Shown piece by piece: positions 5,667 to 7,735 of a stretch of DNA of 7,735 nt. Source of the DNA: JBIOYL01 sp044870185 (GTDB lineage: Bacteria; Actinomycetota; CALGFH01). Position 1 is the first letter of the stretch; each line of letters opens with the position of its first letter. The stretch lies in the NCBI GenBank assembly GCA_044870185.1, contig JBIOYL010000395.1:1-7735 (forward strand), read 5' to 3'. A program made the position numbers and the translations under genes. The notes beneath the pieces were generated by a model, which saw nothing but the letters and a program-made list of their open reading frames with translations, was not told where the DNA came from and searched no databases.

Positions 5667-7313
5667 TTACCTACCAGCAGCGGTTGGGGCGTAGGCGTCC
5701 AGACCGAACAGGTCGTACAGGCGACGCTGGACGGCGTCCATGTCGGTGAGCAGATGGCGGGCCCGAGGCCGGCCCCGCTCGCCCTGGTAGAGCAAGACGG
5801 TCTCCTGGATGCCGGCCAGGCGGTCCAGCAGCTCCCGCACGCTCATGGGCAGCCCGGCCCTGGCGGCCTGCCGTCGCAGCAGCCGAGCCACCACCAGCGC
5901 CATCACACAGCAAAACACATGCACCCGGATCTTCTGGTCGGTCCAGTGCCACATAGGGCTGAAGGAGACCACCTTGGGGTCTTGCATCTGGCGGAAGTCG
6001 GCCTCCACCTCGGCCTGGGCGCGGGAGGCGGCCACCACCTGGGCCACCGGCCAGTCCTGGCGGTCGGTGACCAGCACCCGCTTGCCGAACACCTCGGCCT
6101 CCAGCGCCCGCCGGGCCGGCTCGTCGACCGCCCAGGCAAGGCGCAGCTCCCCCGGGCGCTGGCCGGTCAGGCTCCAGGTCACCACCCGCGCGACCCAGCG
6201 GGGCTTGAGGATCTGGGCGACCTCGGCCTCCACCGCCTGGCGGGGACGTCGGGTCCGGCCCCGTGCCAGCCGCTCGGCCAGCTCCCCCAGGCGACGCGCC
6301 ACCCCTGCCAGGGTCTGCTCCAAGCCCCGGACCTGCTTGGCGTGCAGGGTCTCGGAGTGGCACACGACCACCCGCCAGGTCCCACCCAGCGCCGCAGCCC
6401 TGGCCTGGAACGCGGTCAGCCCCGCAAAGGCGGCCTGGTCAACCACCCGGTAGCGCCGGCGCGCCACCCCCAGCAGCTCGGGATGGTCGCTGGGCGGCAG
6501 CGAGCCCACCAAATGCAGCGGGCTGTCGGCGACCACCGCCTGGTTGGCGGCCGAGTCCTGACCGGCGTCGAAGACCAAGGTGAGCTGGTCTGGCTGGGCG
6601 CCAAGCTCGTGCCAGCGGGCCACCAGCTCACCCACGACCGCAGCGAACTGGGTGACGTCGGGGCGGTTGCCGGGGTAGGCCCACGAGCACACCGGCACCC
6701 CGCCGTCGGTGGCCACGACCAGGCCAAGGCCGACCAGGCGCAGGTCGGTCCGCTTCTGCTTGGCGTGGCCCCGCTGGGCGATCGGCGCCTTGGGGTTGGC
6801 CGAGTCGATGTAGGTGGCGAAGTTGGTCATGTCCAGCACCAAGCCGGACAAGTCGAGCTCGAACTCGCAGACCATGCGGGCCACCACCGTCCGCTCGATC
6901 CGGCGCAGCTGCGGCTCGCCCAGCGCGCCCATGGCATCCCAGAAGCGGCGATGGTCCAGGGCAGCGTTGGGCAGGCGAACCAGGCGGTCACCGGCCGTGG
7001 TCTTGAACCAGTCGGCAACGGCCTGCTTGGAGCAGGGCGCCACCACCCGGTTGGCGGTGGCCAACGCCAGATAGGTGCCCACGGAGGCCAACGCGTCGGC
7101 CCGCCGGGGCCCGACCACCTCGTCGGTGATGCGGGCAAGCCCCAGCCGCTCCAGCACCGCCCAGGCTGCCGCCAGGTCACCGAAGCCGCGATGGCGGGTC
7201 CTGGTCGGCTCGCCCGGCCCTGCCTGTGACAGCCTGGCAGCGACTGCCTCGGCAGGGCCCAGGTAGGTCTGGGCGACGATCCGGGGCTGGCCTGCCACCC
7301 TGGCCGACTCCAC
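5667..7313 (-). CDS. IS1634-family (IS4-like) DDE transposase, main open frame
   Basis: The intact frame gives 548 residues from a GTG at 7313. It carries an RNase H-like DDE core. The likely catalytic residues are Asp161 in GLVLDMTNFATYID, Asp249 in LTLVFDAGQDS, and Glu437 in AQAEVEADFRQMQD, the last matching the IS4-type E-x2-FR-x2-K/Q signature. The segment after it (DQKIRVHVFCCVMALVVARLL) is the usual helical end of this family. It would cut and paste its own IS in the cell's DNA. The family normally begins with a MASIVGKR...YYYLVESAR segment. Here that segment exists directly upstream but in another frame because of a 14-bp tandem duplication (7302-7329). The GTG start therefore yields a protein lacking about 20 N-terminal residues, and whether this is active is unknown. 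Without the duplication the product would be 565 residues. The long plus-strand frame over the same bases is an antisense artefact. Confidence 0.9.
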   Translation of the reverse strand: MESARVAGQPRIVAQTYLGPAEAVAARLSQAGPGEPTRTRHRGFGDLAAAWAVLERLGLARITDEVVGPRRADALASVGTYLALATANRVVAPCSKQAVADWFKTTAGDRLVRLPNAALDHRRFWDAMGALGEPQLRRIERTVVARMVCEFELDLSGLVLDMTNFATYIDSANPKAPIAQRGHAKQKRTDLRLVGLGLVVATDGGVPVCSWAYPGNRPDVTQFAAVVGELVARWHELGAQPDQLTLVFDAGQDSAANQAVVADSPLHLVGSLPPSDHPELLGVARRRYRVVDQAAFAGLTAFQARAAALGGTWRVVVCHSETLHAKQVRGLEQTLAGVARRLGELAERLARGRTRRPRQAVEAEVAQILKPRWVARVVTWSLTGQRPGELRLAWAVDEPARRALEAEVFGKRVLVTDRQDWPVAQVVAASRAQAEVEADFRQMQDPKVVSFSPMWHWTDQKIRVHVFCCVMALVVARLLRRQAARAGLPMSVRELLDRLAGIQETVLLYQGERGRPRARHLLTDMDAVQRRLYDLFGLDAYAPTAAGR

Positions 7314-7331
7314 CAGGCCGACTCCACCAGG
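7302..7331. repeat. 14-bp tandem duplication in the transposase 5' end
   Basis: GGCCGACTCCACCA occurs at 7302-7315 and again, without gap or mismatch, at 7316-7329, followed by GG, the start of a third unit. Fourteen is not a multiple of three, so one copy shifts the transposase frame. Removing one copy joins the MASIVGKR N-terminus to the rest of the protein. Confidence 0.9.
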
Positions 7332-7378
7332 TAGTAGTAGATCCGCCCGCCGTGCCGCTTGCCCACGATGCTGGCCAT
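7314..7378 (-). pseudogene. Displaced N-terminus of the transposase
   Basis: Reading the minus strand from the ATG at 7376-7378 gives MASIVGKRHGGRIYYYLVES, then A, then out-of-frame sequence (WWSRPGWQ...). MASIVGKR plus a YYY-LVESA segment is the start I associate with IS1634-family transposases. The main frame resumes with ESARVAGQPRIVAQTYLG, so the same ESA junction occurs twice, once in each frame. This fits a duplication rather than a random base change. Only a weak ribosome site (GGAAG directly before TATG) is visible. Confidence 0.75.
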
Positions 7379-7735
7379 ACTTCCAGTGAGGCCAGCCTCG
7401 GACCGCCGAGTACCCCGGCCGTGGTCGTGACCTACGGTGCTTACAGGCCTCGGGGTGGGTCCGAGGCCGCCCTCAGGTCGGAGGCCTGCCATGACCCGCT
7501 TGGCTGCAAGCCGCAGCGGCCGATCGGTCATCAGGGCGAACTCAACAAAGGACCCGCGGTCCGTCAGACCGACCGCCGCCGCCCGCTGCGCCAAGGTCCG
7601 ATCGGCATCCCGATCGGCTGGCCACTCCGAAAGTGGCTGGTCAGATGAGGTATCTGCTGATGTGGAGCGGGCGCCCAAACTCTACCTCGTCCTCCGAGAA
7701 CTTGTCACAACGTCAAAGATCCCGGGAACCAAGGA
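7379..7735. other. Stretch without a convincing gene; short dyads and repeats
   Basis: No reading frame here shows coding character. A minus-strand frame from a TTG at 7678 has roughly 70% G/C at third positions, no more than the local base composition, and I recognise no family in it. The stretch holds a hairpin GGCCTCGG/CCGAGGCC (7446-7453 with 7461-7468), three copies of the palindrome CCGATCGG (7520-7527, 7598-7605, 7610-7617), and a dyad GCCACT/AGTGGC (7621-7626 with 7632-7637). It may contain the right end of the IS and flanking DNA. Confidence 0.5.

Larger units (their letters stand above)
5667..7378 (-). mobile_element. IS1634-family insertion sequence, minimum extent
   Basis: The limits given are those of the transposase coding sequence, including its displaced N-terminus. 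Terminal inverted repeats and target-site duplications could not be identified with confidence, so the true element is somewhat longer on both sides, probably within about 5600-7500. There is a single long gene, transcribed toward the transfer operon. The upstream side (7379-7470) contains several GAGGCC/GGCCTC dyads that could be part of the right end. Confidence 0.7.

Noticed and set aside
5493..6336. A 16-base exact direct match, CAAGCCCCGGACCTGC, at 5493-5508 (in the terminator stem) and 6321-6336 (inside the transposase gene).
   Set aside because: In a GC-rich window of this size one such match is not very surprising, and no wider similarity surrounds it.
5616..7229. A long plus-strand open frame of 537 codons opposite the transposase.
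   Set aside because: It is the antisense of a clear IS1634-family transposase. Its His/Gln/Gly/Leu-rich translation is typical of shadow frames in high-GC DNA and shows no domain.
5643..7497. Possible IS ends: CATGACGGGCC at 5648-5658 against the inverted GGCCTGCCATG at 7483-7493 (9 of 11 matching), each next to a GGGT.
   Set aside because: Too short and imperfect to claim, and no flanking target duplication was found. Aligning other copies of this IS would settle the ends.
7379..7678. A possible minus-strand gene from a TTG at 7678, running in frame into the transposase N-terminus.
   Set aside because: Third-position GC is only at background level, there is no good start or ribosome site, and no family is recognised. 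The conserved transposase start MASIVGKR lies after it.

Overview
The window is high-GC DNA, most likely from an actinobacterium (Actinomycetota). The main evidence is a complete WhiB-type four-cysteine domain, a fold known almost only from actinobacteria and their phages and plasmids. Codons in the central genes also end almost always in G or C. Sampled 60-base rows give about 57% GC in the first gene and about 73% in the central genes, so at least two DNA histories are joined here. No rRNA, tRNA or CRISPR array was seen, and no integrase, relaxase or replication gene lies inside the window.

Layout. (1) Bases 1-738: the 3' part of a DUF1152-like gene of lower GC, cut by the window edge. (2) Bases 739-994: a non-coding stretch with a candidate promoter overlapping a dyad at 849-887 and a perfect 12-bp stem-loop at 938-969. 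(3) Bases 995-5469, plus strand: a tightly overlapping operon of four genes. These are a small excisionase-like HTH protein, a VirD4/TraG-type conjugative coupling ATPase, a 607-residue protein in which a WhiB domain is flanked by repeated HTH-like modules, and a small hydrophilic protein whose reading frame is broken twice. (4) Bases 5470-5666: hairpins between the convergent transcription units, including a terminator-like one. (5) Bases 5667-7378, minus strand: an IS1634-family (IS4-like DDE) transposase whose conserved N-terminus is pushed out of frame by a 14-bp tandem duplication. (6) Bases 7379-7735: no convincing gene, but several short dyads and repeats.

How the genes may work together. 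The operon looks like part of an integrative conjugative element or conjugative plasmid. The HTH protein would act as a regulator or recombination directionality factor. The coupling ATPase would bring DNA to a transfer channel. The WhiB-HTH protein, probably an iron-sulfur DNA-binding regulator, is translationally coupled to the ATPase gene. The link between redox or nitric-oxide sensing and DNA transfer is an inference from gene order and domain content. The multi-HTH/WhiB fusion is the most unusual item here. The frameshifts and the IS suggest that the element, or at least its right side, is decaying, unless the two single-base shifts are sequencing errors.
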